A DNA stretch of 40,612 nt from Chitinophagales bacterium. GTDB lineage: Bacteria > Bacteroidota > Bacteroidia > Chitinophagales > Chitinophagaceae. Made by a program: the position numbers and the translations under genes. The stretch's first letter is position 1. Each line of letters opens with the position of its first letter. The stretch is taken from the NCBI GenBank assembly GCA_013298665.1, contig JAAFIK010000045.1, positions 1-40,612 on the forward strand. The letters run 5' to 3'. Of the stretch, positions 1 through 7,273 are shown piece by piece. Below the pieces are notes generated by a model. It saw nothing but the letters and a program-made list of their open reading frames with translations. It was not told the DNA's origin and ran no database searches.

Positions 1-2
1 GC

Positions 3-122
3 GGATGGAAGGGCTACGAAAGTAAAAGACATCCCGGTATTACAACGCTTTGGATAGGCTTGAAGTATTTTAAATCCTCATTCCAAGGATGGGAAATAAG
101 TAGAAATGTGTCCACACGATAG
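3..122 (+). pseudogene. C-terminal remnant of an IS transposase (IS4-like?)
   Basis: Frame 3 is open from the window edge to a TAG stop at 120-122 and encodes about 39 residues. The tail reads HPGITTLWIGLKYF followed by a W-containing stretch. That pattern (HPG, LW-GL, then GW) recalls the C-terminus of IS4-type DDE transposases, which is recall and not a search result. The stop lies in a short stretch around 107-122 that could be the outer inverted repeat of the element, because Rhs core sequence begins directly after it. The simplest reading is an insertion sequence that entered an Rhs gene, with only its last bases inside the window. It could instead be another transposase family. Confidence 0.45.
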
Positions 123-1001
123 GCCAAAAGCGGGAATTATCCCTTTGGGTTGGTGATGGCGGGGATATCTTCTAAAGCGGCGGGGAAGGTAGAGAATAAA
201 GATAAAACTTTTCAGGGACAAAAATTCGATGCGGAACTTGGGTTGAACTATTACCAATTCAAATGGCGCAACCACGATCCGCAAACGGGGCGCTTTATTG
301 AGGTGGATCCGCTAGCCAATGATTATGTATATAACTCTACATATGCGTTTAGTGAAAATAAAGTTATCGGGCATATAGAGTTGGAAGGTCTGGAAGCAGT
401 TGCAATACCCTTAACTGGGGGTATCGGCGGTGGTGCTTTGACAGCAGGGGCTGCGGAAGTGTTCCCACCCTTAGTAGTTGCATATGGACTTTATACATAT
501 GCCGGATGGGCTGCCGAAAACGGAGTGGGTAGAGAAGGTGATGCTTATAGTCAACAATTTGCATATTTGCAAAAAATGGAGGCGAAAGCTGATGCTGCAA
601 AGATACAAAGTGTGAATAGGGGTGCAGCAATCACCATTGATTTCATCAAAAGAGTGCAAGTTTTTTTAAATGGGCAAGCAAATCAAGGGAATGGAGAAAA
701 GTCGCCGCCTGCAAACGAGACGCAAAATTCTACAAGCAAAAATCAATCAGCGTTACCTAAACCCCCTAAAGGGAAAGGGGGTGTCCCCCCGAATCAGCGA
801 GACCCGAAAAGGTTGTTTACTAAAAAAGAAAAATCTGAGATGTAAGAAAGACAGAATGATAATTGTGTTGGATGTGGGCAACAAAAAAGTGCTGATCAAG
901 TGGCAGGACACCACATAGTAAGGCATGCTGACGGAGGCAAAACAGTACCGGAAAATGGATCTGCGTTATGCAGGGATTGTCACGCTGATATTCATCAATA
1001 G
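123..1001 (+). pseudogene. Truncated Rhs-family polymorphic toxin, 3' part, with internal stop
   Basis: This is the C-terminal end of an Rhs repeat protein. Right after the transposase remnant the frame encodes YPFGLVMAGISSKAAG and then the Rhs core signature (YYQFKWRNHDPQTGRF, then EVDPLAN). The core is followed by a variable region with a Gly/Ala-rich hydrophobic stretch and a KPPKGKGG linker. No upstream Rhs repeats remain, and the only start in this frame would be TTG at 150, so the gene is 5'-truncated. The frame stops at TAA 843-845, but the same frame continues directly into a complete HNH nuclease domain up to TAG 999-1001. Intact relatives would be delivered effectors that kill rival cells through the C-terminal domain. 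Both lesions make this copy look inactive, unless the TAA is a sequencing error or is read through. Confidence 0.8.
846..1001 (+). pseudogene. HNH nuclease toxin tip, detached by the TAA at 843
   Basis: In the same frame as the Rhs core, 51 codons follow the TAA. They carry the hallmarks of a zinc-binding HNH endonuclease toxin: a CVGCG knuckle, GHHIVRHADGG containing the catalytic His pair, a conserved Asn in PENGSALC, and the second knuckle CRDCHADIH, then TAG. All expected metal and catalytic residues are present, so only the single stop codon separates the domain from its delivery part. There is no ATG or visible ribosome-binding site between 846 and the first knuckle, so independent translation is unlikely. 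In intact relatives of this family the domain would cut DNA in the target cell. Confidence 0.8.
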
Positions 1002-1012
1002 CAAAACATAAC

Positions 1013-1729
1013 ATGACATTTAAAGAATTAATAAAGGATAATATAAATAAGCATGGTTATCATATTACTATAGTAACCGATGGTGCCGAACCTCGTTATG
1101 CTTATACAGTTGGTGTAAGCGAAAAGATTGGATTTGAGCTAATATTTGCTGGAGGCATATATTATATGAAGGACGAAGTCTTTGAAATCATTGATAGTAT
1201 TATTGATAAAGTGAGGGCTTCCTCTATTACTGAATTTTACCAAGTGAATGATTTGGGTACATTTAAACTTTCTAAAGCACATCAGTCTTGGAGTAGCTTA
1301 ATGGCGCTGGGTATTTTTGACTTTTACCAAAAAAGAAATATCGAAGTATTTCAGATAATACCTGATCCTGAACACTTTACGATGGATATTCCGGACATGA
1401 CAGGCGAGTGGATAGAAGATATGGATCCTGTTTGGAAATGGCTGACAAAAGAATGGAATTATCCGGTTTCAAAGAACTCTAAAGTAATTACTAATATCAA
1501 TTCTATGCAGGGTGAAAAGATAACCGAAGTAATAAGATGGGAAGATGATGAGTGGGAAGGATTTGTTGGTTCTATTGGTGATGTAGGTAAGGATGACATA
1601 AGGATAGTATCATTGGGTACAATGATAGGAATTGACAGTTCGCTTTTACCAATATTAGATTTAGATATTGGGAATGGTTTTTGGCGAGATTCAAATGAAC
1701 TCAAATGGCATAAATGGGAAAGTAGTTAA
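1013..1729 (+). CDS. DUF4262-like protein, candidate immunity protein to the HNH toxin
   Basis: The 238-aa protein starts 11 bp after the HNH stop, in the position where polymorphic toxin loci keep their immunity gene. Its N-terminus (GYHITIVTDGAEPRYAYTVGV) matches the start of DUF4262, a domain of unknown biochemical function that I recall near toxin genes. The rest is acidic and rich in Trp and Asp, with no signal peptide or membrane segment, which fits a cytosolic protein that neutralises a nuclease. Immunity is inferred from position and family, not shown. If the toxin is dead, the gene may persist as an orphan immunity gene that protects against siblings. Its AT content is visibly higher than that of the large cluster further right, consistent with horizontal acquisition. 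Confidence 0.6.
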   Translation: MTFKELIKDNINKHGYHITIVTDGAEPRYAYTVGVSEKIGFELIFAGGIYYMKDEVFEIIDSIIDKVRASSITEFYQVNDLGTFKLSKAHQSWSSLMALGIFDFYQKRNIEVFQIIPDPEHFTMDIPDMTGEWIEDMDPVWKWLTKEWNYPVSKNSKVITNINSMQGEKITEVIRWEDDEWEGFVGSIGDVGKDDIRIVSLGTMIGIDSSLLPILDLDIGNGFWRDSNELKWHKWESS

Positions 1730-1803
1730 GGAATATTGGTATATTCAAAACAACGAAGCATCGAGACGCATCGATCAAGTCCATTTATCATACGAGTGGT
1801 ACT

Positions 1804-1984
1804 GTATCAAATTAGTTGGGTAGTATCTCAAATTAGTTGGCACTCCAACATAGTACCAAAACAAAGCCGCACCGGGTGCTGTTTCAGCAATCCCAACAGC
1901 CTGGATTGCATCAAAACGATTGTTTTGTCGCAACAAAAGCCCCGCTGGTGCAGGTTTTTAATACAGGTGTATCAAAATAGTTGG
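1804..1984. repeat. Three short direct repeats, possible IS end
   Basis: TCAAATTAGTTGG occurs twice, at 1807-1819 and 1828-1840, exactly 21 bp apart. A third copy with one change lies at 1972-1984. Copies one and three share the longer form GTATCAAAnTAGTTGG. Multiple short terminal repeats of this kind are known at the ends of IS21-type elements, so this may mark the end of a lost element. No transposase is visible between the copies. Confidence 0.5.
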
Positions 1985-2193
1985 TGGCTGATGTGTACAG
2001 GAACATTGAAACACAGGAGAATATACCATTTCAGCGCAGGAAAGGGCATATCCCTACTTACTCCATAGTACCTGCCCCAAAGACCGGAGAACTGAACCAG
2101 AAGCATCAGGAGAATCGAGTACTTAACACCACCTCCTGCTGCATCAGGTGGATACCGGTAGGAATCCACCTTTTCAACCGTTGTTCAGCCTCT

Positions 2194-2229
2194 GATCACC
2201 CACAGATATCCCACTTCTTTTTACAGTGG
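2194..2229. repeat. Dispersed 36-bp repeat, copy 1
   Basis: The 36 bases centred on AGATATCCCACTTC and TTTACAGTGG match 28874-28909 at 32 positions. This copy has lost part of the palindrome: only CCACT/AGTGG still pairs, against ten pairs in copy 2. It lies in non-coding DNA, as does copy 2. Confidence 0.7.
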
Positions 2230-2856
2230 TGCATCCTACCCTTTGACTACCTTTTGGGTAGCCAGTATTCAGTACTGAAACTTCTTATCCTGCGACTGGT
2301 TATGCCCTGGTGTGTAACCCCGCGTTTCAGGACAGCATCCGCGGCTGGGTGCCAGGTACCGGACACAAATTTTACAAAGCCATGACAACATTGTATCCGT
2401 AACCGTCTGCGTAAGTATTTATACAGAGCCAATTGATGCACTGCGACATTTGAGGACATCAAAGCAGACAAGACAAGCCATAGTATAAAAACGCTGACAT
2501 ACAGCAGCAGCAAAAGCATATTCGCTTCATTATTTTTCTTAAGTACAGCGATGATGGCATGCAGCTTATTGTGTGCAAAGCCTGAAATAATGACTGCCGG
2601 ATAACCGGGTCAGGCAATCCGGTGCTGATAAAAAACAATACTTAAAAAATAATGTCTATTAAATTAATCGGCTACTTAAAACTCTTTACAGCATTGCATT
2701 TCAGCAAGTGCGTTTATTGTATTCTTATAAGCACATATTAATAGCCGTTAGTAATATGGTACAATAAAAAAATAAAACAAAAAAAATTTGTTTATAACAA
2801 CAGTAAGGATATTTGTATTGGATTTCAGCCTATCATCATCATCTAAAAATCGAACA

Positions 2857-3807
2857 ATGAAAAACATTAAATTGATCTTACCAATTGCGGTACTCTTTGC
2901 AGTTGGTTGCCAAAAAACAAAAGACGTAACAACACGTGGACAAGATTTCAACACCACTATTGCTAGTGCAAAAGCAACAGAACAATTAGCCCTCGCAAAA
3001 AAGAACATTAACAAAGCAGCTTCTTCCAAAGTAATGCTGGTAAGTTACAGACCCGTTGGTGTAGTTGGAAATACAGTCGAAAAACAAGCCTTACTTGATC
3101 GCATTTTTGCACCTGATACGAAAACAGTAGTAGGGTTACTAAATTACCCCGATCAGATTAGGATAATTGCCAACAAAGACATAGAACATAATCCAAAACA
3201 ACAGCAATTACGCAGCAACTTGATAACCAGCCTGTATGACTCCATACAAACCGGCGATGAAATACTGGAACTGAAGTGGTTGGTAAATGGTAAAGAAACC
3301 CTAACTACAGCGGCTATCAGCAGTATGGAAAAGGGTATTATATGGGACAACTTCCTGTACAACCTGTACACTATTACAGTAACAGAAGAACAGGGTGTTA
3401 CAGATGCTTACAATCCTGCTACCGACCAAACTGGCATCGCCGCCGTCACCGTCAGTGGCAGCTGCCCCACAAAATACGTCAAGGATCATAAACAAATCAA
3501 ATGGTCGCTTCCGTTTGGCGGGACAGCGGCTCTGTCGAAGGTTTCTACAACTGGGACATGGAGTTGCGCAAGTAAAAAATATACATATATAGATGCAGCA
3601 AAAACAATCAAAACCGCTTTTGGATATTCTGCCGAGGCGAAATATGAAACATCCATTTCCTCCGACGGTAAATTTGGAAGGTGTAAATATGCTATTGCTG
3701 TCTCCGGTCCTGGCGGAGACATCGAGTTCAACTTTGGAGTTTTTAAATTTACGATTAAGGCGCCTGCTGATAGTGATGATGGTATAATAAGTTTACCACC
3801 ACAATAG
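2857..3807 (+). CDS. Putative lipoprotein of unknown function
   Basis: The protein is 316 aa with a lipoprotein signal: MKNIKLILPIAVLFAVGC, with Cys18 as the predicted lipidated residue. I chose the ATG at 2857 because the earlier in-frame ATG (2788) would put 23 unrelated residues before a standard signal peptide. Codon use and an unbroken frame support a real gene. The mature part has a helical, Lys/Ala-rich start, a central region, and a Gly/Ser-rich C-terminal half with four cysteines, suggesting a beta domain. I do not recognise a family. It stands alone, with non-coding DNA on both sides and a strong hairpin downstream at 3890-3919. Location in the outer or inner membrane is inferred from the lipobox only. 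Confidence 0.7.
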   Translation: MKNIKLILPIAVLFAVGCQKTKDVTTRGQDFNTTIASAKATEQLALAKKNINKAASSKVMLVSYRPVGVVGNTVEKQALLDRIFAPDTKTVVGLLNYPDQIRIIANKDIEHNPKQQQLRSNLITSLYDSIQTGDEILELKWLVNGKETLTTAAISSMEKGIIWDNFLYNLYTITVTEEQGVTDAYNPATDQTGIAAVTVSGSCPTKYVKDHKQIKWSLPFGGTAALSKVSTTGTWSCASKKYTYIDAAKTIKTAFGYSAEAKYETSISSDGKFGRCKYAIAVSGPGGDIEFNFGVFKFTIKAPADSDDGIISLPPQ

Positions 3808-3889
3808 CAGATCCAGCTCCAGGCCGCCAGTAATCCCAAACCGACAACAAATATGACATTTTTCTTAACGAATAGGCTGAAATCATGCC

Positions 3890-3919
3890 AAAGATCATTC
3901 TGTAACAGGAATGATCTTT
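3890..3919 (+). terminator. Hairpin downstream of the lipoprotein gene
   Basis: An 11-bp perfect stem (AAAGATCATTC / GAATGATCTTT) with an 8-nt loop lies 82 bp past the lipoprotein stop. No long T-run follows (GTGCGTTTTG), so it is a probable but not classical intrinsic terminator. Confidence 0.5.
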
Positions 3920-4033
3920 GTGCGTTTTGTACTCCCGGCCACCATTGTATCATACAATAGCTATTGGCTAGTTCTATCATGCTGAACGGTGCTGCCATTT
4001 GTACAAACCGGACAATGAAAGGAGGCTGGAAAC

Positions 4034-4061
4034 AAAAAACTGTCGCCTTGCGATGACAGTT
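4034..4061 (-). terminator. Intrinsic terminator of the esterase gene
   Basis: On the minus strand AACTGTC and GACAGTT form a 7-bp stem, and the second arm runs into a TTTTTT tract. It lies about 31 bp past the stop of the esterase gene, in the right orientation. Confidence 0.7.
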
Positions 4062-4092
4062 GTATAAGATGATAACAGGAATCTATGGATTA

Positions 4093-4824
4093 TTAAAACC
4101 GGGTAGCAAGATAGTTGGGCAACATCTCGCGCCAGGTTGGCCAGTCGTGCTTCCATTCATCGCCCCACACATCAAGCTCGTAGGTAATGGCTTTATTGTA
4201 CAATACCCCGGCAAAAGTACGCGAGGCATTGGGGTCTTCATAAGCACCACTGCCGGTCAGGATATGAATATGCCCGCTGTTGCGTATCTGTTCGAGGATA
4301 TGGTGATCTGTCAGGTTGGGAATATAATGCTGGGGGGAGTTAAAATACACCTGATCGTCGAAATAGCCCTTGGTATATTCGGTGAGATCATATACTCCAC
4401 TCATGGCAATAACGCCGTTGATCAGGTCGGGGCGTTTCAGGAAAAGGTTCATGCTGTGCAGGGCACCAAAGGAAGCACCACAAGTAATGATGGGGGTTTC
4501 TGCAGAACTGGTGTTTTTGATAAAGGGTACCACCTCATTAAAAATGTATTCGTTAAACTGGTTCTGGCGGATGGCTTTATGGGCGCCGGCCATTTCGTTG
4601 TTGAGCCAGCTTTCGTTGTTGATGCTGTTTACAGAATATACTTTTACTTTACCCGAGTTGATATAGGGTGCCAGGCAGTCCATAAGCTGAAAACGTTCGT
4701 ATTCCAGATAGTCGGCTGCAGCGGTAGGCACCAGCAAAAGCGCGAAGCCATAATCGCCATATACCGCAACGGGCATGTCTTTACCAAGGGCAGGGCTGTA
4801 CCAGGAGGTTAATTCTCTTTTCAT
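4093..4824 (-). CDS. Alpha/beta-hydrolase, esterase-D-like
   Basis: The 243-aa protein has no signal peptide and is presumably cytosolic. The nucleophile elbow is GASFG with Ser118, in a context (CGASFGALHSMNL) typical of the esterase D / PF00756 group. The acid is probably in the GAYEDPNAS stretch near residue 195, and the catalytic His in KHDWPTWR near residue 228. Length and layout suit a small carboxylesterase acting on short acyl esters; the substrate is unknown. It is transcribed leftwards, has its own terminator at 4034-4061, and its start lies about 140 bp below the end of the ParA-like gene, so the two may or may not be co-transcribed. Confidence 0.8.
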   Translation of the reverse strand: MKRELTSWYSPALGKDMPVAVYGDYGFALLLVPTAAADYLEYERFQLMDCLAPYINSGKVKVYSVNSINNESWLNNEMAGAHKAIRQNQFNEYIFNEVVPFIKNTSSAETPIITCGASFGALHSMNLFLKRPDLINGVIAMSGVYDLTEYTKGYFDDQVYFNSPQHYIPNLTDHHILEQIRNSGHIHILTGSGAYEDPNASRTFAGVLYNKAITYELDVWGDEWKHDWPTWREMLPNYLATRF

Positions 4825-4961
4825 CGCTCAGTTTATTTGGTTTTTGTCTGAATTGAAGGTAAGGAAATTTGCAGAACAACAAATAAACCGGATGATTATT
4901 TTAAAGCGATTGCAAAAAACTTCCCGGTGCGGAAAGTGCTATGCCGGAAAAGCAGCACATT

Positions 4962-5705
4962 TTACTCCAGTGTCCCTTCCTTGATTTCAGTCCACAGTTC
5001 GCGGTAACACTGGGCTGCATAGCTGCTGCGCGCATATTCTTCAATCGGTTCGCGGTGTACACCCATTTTCTCCACATCAGAAAGATAGGGGATATAGTTC
5101 TGAAAAAAACGCCGGTCTTTATACAACTGCTCCATGATTTCATTGTGCATATTCTTGCGCAGGTCCGTCATTGTAAAGAAACACATCATCTTATTACTGT
5201 CTAAATCCTTCTCCTTAAAATAGTCTTTTACCATGCTGTAGGTACGTACCGACAGTGTGGTGGGAATAACGGGGATGAGTACAATATCGGAAGCCGTGAA
5301 TATGTTTTCGGATAAGGCAGAGAAGCCGGGCGGGCAGTCGATAAACACAAAGTCGTATTCGCCATCAAGTTGCTTCAGTACCGATTTCAGCCGGTTTTTG
5401 GTTGACCGCATTTCATCAAGCATGGTATCAAAGCTTTTGGCGGAATTGTCGGCAGGAATAATGTCAAGGCCTTCATAATTAGTGGCCATTATGGCTGTAT
5501 CAAGATTGGCGTCTTTACTGACCAGTTTTTTTATACCGGTGGCATTCTTGGGCTTTACCTTGTAATAGAAGGTGGTTGACCCCTGCGGATCGATATCCCA
5601 GAGCAGTGTTTTATACCCATCTTTGGCCGCCAGATACGCAAAATTTACACAACTGGCCGTTTTGCCCACACCGCCTTTTAAAGCATACAATGCAATGACA
5701 ATCAT
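4962..5705 (-). CDS. ParA/Soj-family ATPase
   Basis: This 247-aa protein is a deviant Walker-type ATPase. The N-terminus carries the P-loop KGGVGKTAS (residues 10-18, including the signature Lys of ParA/MinD), then switch I/Walker A' DIDPQGSTTF and Walker B FVFIDCPPG. Proteins of this family bind ATP as dimers and position DNA or protein cargo. No ParB gene or recognisable parS-like site lies next to it, so it is an orphan ParA rather than a chromosome partition pair. The cargo is unknown; it might serve a plasmid relic, a cell-pole protein or cell division. A plausible promoter lies at 5741-5771. Confidence 0.9.
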   Translation of the reverse strand: MIVIALYALKGGVGKTASCVNFAYLAAKDGYKTLLWDIDPQGSTTFYYKVKPKNATGIKKLVSKDANLDTAIMATNYEGLDIIPADNSAKSFDTMLDEMRSTKNRLKSVLKQLDGEYDFVFIDCPPGFSALSENIFTASDIVLIPVIPTTLSVRTYSMVKDYFKEKDLDSNKMMCFFTMTDLRKNMHNEIMEQLYKDRRFFQNYIPYLSDVEKMGVHREPIEEYARSSYAAQCYRELWTEIKEGTLE

Positions 5706-5740
5706 GAGATAACCTGTTTAGTGAAATAATATATAAGGGT

Positions 5741-5771
5741 TTAAGATAAGTAATAATCAGTAAGCGTGCAA
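5741..5771 (-). promoter_or_regulatory. Possible promoter of the ParA-like gene
   Basis: On the minus strand TTG (5771-5769) is followed after 20 nt by TATCTTAA (5748-5741), close to the Bacteroidota -33/-7 pattern (TTG, 19-21 nt, TAnnTTTG). A transcript would start near 5734, about 30 nt before the ATG. The match is imperfect. Confidence 0.35.
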
Positions 5772-5944
5772 CATAAAATTTAGACAAGGGTCATTTTCCG
5801 GGATTTTTCCGCACCGGAACGGTAGTGCCGGCGTTTATCCGGCAGAGATAGACTGCAGAGCAGGTACAGTGCCGGAAAATACCGCGGAAAGGGTATCCCC
5901 GGATATCCGCTGCAATGTATCTTTAGCCGATATTAATGTTTTAT

Positions 5945-7255
5945 ATGAAGCCATCCGTTTGTTTCCTCGTATTACTCGTTCACACGATAAGCCTTGCAGC
6001 CCAGCCCAAAGTGCTGGACTACCGCATTTTTCAATCGCCGGTACGCAACCAGGGCGACCGCAATACCTGTACGGGTTTTGCCGTGGCGGCCTGCCTGGAA
6101 ACATTTCCCGGCGTACCTGCCGATATCAGTGAACAACATATATATGCCGGGCTTAAAATGCTGAGTTACGGACAAAAAGACCCGGTAGAGCCGGGCGGCA
6201 GGATTAATCTTTATGCCGGCACACTTGGCCGCTTTGGATTCCTGCATGAGGGCCTGATGCCGTATAATCCCCGCCAGTCAGACTTTGATCAAAAGGATGC
6301 CAACCTGGTACAGGTCATCCGCGAATCGCAAACCGGCCCGGTGAGTATGGCCATCAACCGCAGCAGGATCAAGGCATATGTTGACTCCGCAGATTGTGAA
6401 GTGGCGGAGTTTGACAAAGGGTTGTCGGAGGCTAATATCAAACGGCTGCTGCAGCAGGGGGTCAAAGCCATTGGCATCGGCTATTATGTAAATGCGTTCT
6501 GGTTTGACTGGGAACAAAAGAAAAATCTGCTCATCACCCCCGACAGTGTAGGGGGATTTGTGGATACAAGCCGGCAGATCCGCACTTTTACCCAATTGCA
6601 GCAGCAGTATGGCGAGGCCGTTTTTACACAGATCAACGATGTATTTGAGCCGGATGGAACCAAACCCTGGTATTATTCTTCTTCAAAGGAAACACAGGGG
6701 CATGCGGTAACCATTGTGGGGTATAATGAGCAGGGGTTTATCATCAAGAACTCCTGGGGCAGCAGTTGGGGTGATAAGGGTTATGCTACAGTATCCTACG
6801 CCTATCACCGTCTTTTTGCCAAACGCATGATTGCGATCAGGCGCATACGGTTTGTACAGCCGCAAAACACAAAACCGGTCAACGCGCTCACCGACATCCG
6901 CTTAAAAGTAATTCCTCAAAAGGGTATGGATGGGGTATCACTCTCGCTGTTTGGCCTCGACCCGCAATCAGACCCTGATATTTCTTCGGCTACCTATACA
7001 ATTTACAGCGTGGTGAATGGCCGTAAAGTGCAGCGCGATACCCGCACCATACTGAAAGCGCCTGGCAGCACTGCACACAGTTGCTTTGAAGCCATCCTCA
7101 TGAAGGGGATCCTGCCCCCGCTGGAAGTGGTGAATGGCAACGCAACGATGCAGGTGGAACTTAATATCTACACCCCTTCTTCCAACCAGCCCCAGCAAAG
7201 GATATACCGCAATATCCGCTGGATCAACAGCGAACATCGGGGCGCTTTGCTATAA
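5945..7255 (+). CDS. Secreted papain-like (C1 family) cysteine protease
   Basis: The protein is 436 aa from ATG 5945; a second ATG three codons upstream is possible. A Sec signal peptide (MKPSVCFLVLLVHTISLAA) is followed by a papain fold. QGDRNTCTGFA gives the oxyanion Gln36 and catalytic Cys42, GHAVTIVGY near residue 252 the His, and KNSWGSSWGDKG near 268 the Asn. All four catalytic positions are therefore intact. A beta-rich tail of about 140 residues follows. There is no obvious pro-peptide, so it may lack the usual zymogen control. It is convergent with the 3156-aa gene, with only 18 bp between the stops, which raises the question of a functional link, for example processing of cluster proteins. 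That link is inference. Confidence 0.85.
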   Translation: MKPSVCFLVLLVHTISLAAQPKVLDYRIFQSPVRNQGDRNTCTGFAVAACLETFPGVPADISEQHIYAGLKMLSYGQKDPVEPGGRINLYAGTLGRFGFLHEGLMPYNPRQSDFDQKDANLVQVIRESQTGPVSMAINRSRIKAYVDSADCEVAEFDKGLSEANIKRLLQQGVKAIGIGYYVNAFWFDWEQKKNLLITPDSVGGFVDTSRQIRTFTQLQQQYGEAVFTQINDVFEPDGTKPWYYSSSKETQGHAVTIVGYNEQGFIIKNSWGSSWGDKGYATVSYAYHRLFAKRMIAIRRIRFVQPQNTKPVNALTDIRLKVIPQKGMDGVSLSLFGLDPQSDPDISSATYTIYSVVNGRKVQRDTRTILKAPGSTAHSCFEAILMKGILPPLEVVNGNATMQVELNIYTPSSNQPQQRIYRNIRWINSEHRGALL

Positions 7256-7273
7256 TGCTTTTGCAGACAACAG

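Larger units (their letters stand above)
1730..2856. other. Gene-free stretch with repeat relics
   Basis: About 1.1 kb separates the DUF4262 gene from the lipoprotein gene. Open frames here are short, overlap on both strands and show no recognisable protein, so I regard them as chance. Two kinds of structure are visible: three copies of a CCAACTA-type repeat at 1804-1984, and at 2194-2229 a 36-bp element that recurs at 28874-28909. The last 200 bp are very AT-rich and should hold the lipoprotein promoter, but I see no clear -7 box. Confidence 0.6.

Noticed and set aside
150..845. Independent gene from TTG at 150
   Set aside because: The Rhs core codons begin before this TTG, so it is only the first possible start inside a truncated gene.
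1736..2519. Several overlapping open frames on both strands
   Set aside because: No recognisable family, conflicting frames over repeat-bearing DNA, odd composition.
4060..4812. Long plus-strand open frame opposite the esterase gene
   Set aside because: The minus strand has clear esterase motifs and its own terminator; the plus frame is a shadow.
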